From Provencibacterium sp. (lineage in GTDB: Bacteria; Bacillota; Clostridia; Oscillospirales; Ruminococcaceae), in the NCBI GenBank assembly GCA_022793895.1, contig JAAWDS010000006.1:186001-250000 (forward strand): 64,000 nucleotides of DNA. The letters run 5' to 3'. Position 1 is the first letter of the stretch. The number at the start of each line of letters is the position of its first letter. The notes beneath the pieces are model-generated. The model was not told where the DNA came from. It made no database searches and saw nothing but the letters and a program-made list of their open reading frames with translations. A program made the position numbers and the translations under genes. This document shows, one piece after another, positions 63,538 to 64,000 of this stretch.

Positions 63538-63555
63538 CTGCTTCTCAGCGGGTGT
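63520..63555 (-). terminator. Terminator of the second sulfatase gene
   Basis: ACACCCGC (63520-63527) pairs with GCGGGTGT (63548-63555) with a 20-nt loop. On the minus strand it is followed by CGTTTTAT. The YdeI promoter is built into it. Confidence 0.65.
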
Positions 63556-63613
63556 TCTCTTTCTGTCAGGCTGGACTTATCCCGGAAAGAGCGGAAAACG
63601 GTTTCTTATCTTC

Positions 63614-64000
63614 TCAGCCGGCAAACCAATAGGGACGGCTTTTTCCATCGTAAAACACCGTCGAGAGCAGCCCCTCCTGTTCCTCGTGCCGGTTTAGAAT
63701 CTGAATCAAGGCGTCGCGCCGCTGCCGGTAGCTGGGATCCTCATACAGATTGACAAACTCCATCGGATCGTTTTTCAGATCATAGAGCTCATGATACATC
63801 TGTCCGGTACGTTCATAAACGTTCCAGCAGAGCTTGAGCCCATCCTGAATCACCGCTACGCGGTAATCGCATTCGCTGATGATGTACTCCCGTCCGCCGC
63901 GCAAAGCCATCTCTTCGAGCGGGATGCCGTCGCAGCTTTCGGGCAGCGGGCAGCCGGCCAGCGACAAAATCGTTGGAAAAACCTCCAATGAGCTGACCGT
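63614..64000 (-). CDS. Second sulfatase, C-terminal fragment cut by the window edge
   Basis: The last 128 or so residues of a sulfatase. EVFPTILSLAGCP (with preceding in-frame codons TVSSL still open to the edge) matches the DVFPTILDLAG region that follows the active site in this family. YHELYDLKNDPMEFVNLYEDPSYR is the common C-terminal Leu/Asp-rich segment. The catalytic N-terminal part lies beyond the window. Two sulfatases near a binding lipoprotein suggest use of a sulfated host or algal glycan. Confidence 0.85.
   Translation of the reverse strand, partial: TVSSLEVFPTILSLAGCPLPESCDGIPLEEMALRGGREYIISECDYRVAVIQDGLKLCWNVYERTGQMYHELYDLKNDPMEFVNLYEDPSYRQRRDALIQILNRHEEQEGLLSTVFYDGKSRPYWFAG

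Overview
This window looks like chromosomal DNA from a moderately GC-rich, anaerobic, spore-former-lineage Firmicute (class Clostridia, most likely an Oscillospirales/Ruminococcaceae-type gut bacterium). I infer this from the Clostridia-style division and cell wall (dcw) cluster with a PASTA-containing SpoVD/FtsI protein and no ftsA, a DNPR-type (meso-diaminopimelate) MurE, N-terminal-rubredoxin rubrerythrin, an EFR1-type ferredoxin/flavodoxin protein, a TSCPD small protein, DUF6171, strong AGGAGG ribosome binding sites with frequent TTG/GTG starts, and sigma-A promoters. No CRISPR array, rRNA, tRNA, phage or insertion sequence was seen. Genes are dense and recognisable, and both ends cut through genes.

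Layout. 1-2.5 kb: end of an anti-sigma-like protein, then a GH51 alpha-L-arabinofuranosidase and a small Cys-rich protein. 2.5-7.2 kb: a ferredoxin/flavodoxin protein, an AraC-type regulator divergent from a GH127 beta-L-arabinofuranosidase, and a small membrane protein. 7.2-9.9 kb: rpsB-tsf and ung. 10.1-12.8 kb: an xpaC-telA stress pair. 12.9-15.1 kb: GH36 alpha-galactosidase. 15.4-21.1 kb: a split chromate-type transporter pair, an AraM/EgsA glycerol-1-phosphate dehydrogenase, ribulokinase (araB), ribulose-5-phosphate epimerase (araD) and a ComFB protein. 21.5-28.1 kb (minus strand): a nicotinamidase-like hydrolase and a catabolic block of two Gfo/Idh/MocA oxidoreductases, three xylose-isomerase-like TIM-barrel proteins and a LacI regulator whose only plausible start codon is ATA. 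28.2-30.4 kb: flotillin and NfeD-like partner. 30.6-32.0 kb: flagellin and divergent FliS-like chaperone. 32.0-47.4 kb: the dcw cluster mraZ-rsmH-ftsL-spoVD-murE-murF-mraY-ftsW-murG-murA-ftsQ-ftsZ (murC, murD and ftsA absent). 47.7-52.1 kb: ComEA-like protein, an unknown membrane protein, a TSCPD protein, a PHP-domain protein, pgsA and rimO. 52.2-56.2 kb: a hybrid sensor kinase translationally coupled to a solute-binding lipoprotein. 56.3-59.0 kb: small conserved protein, rubrerythrin and two exported unknown proteins. 59.5-64 kb: a sugar-binding lipoprotein, a Cys-type sulfatase, a YdeI-like protein and the C-terminus of a second sulfatase.

How it fits together. The sugar genes suggest use of arabinan or arabinogalactan side chains: GH51 and GH127 release L-arabinose, GH36 releases galactose, and AraB/AraD feed arabinose carbon to xylulose-5-phosphate. 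The isomerase AraA and the sugar importers are not here. The oxidoreductase/TIM-barrel block resembles loci for oxidised (keto) sugars or inositols; its substrate is unknown. The most unusual items are the ATA-start LacI gene with its self-overlapping operator, the kinase/binding-protein pair, the inverted repeat flanking the GH127 promoter, a near-perfect palindrome between divergent exported-protein genes, and a recurring GCGTTGCA hairpin terminator family. All family assignments come from reading the sequence; no database search was run.
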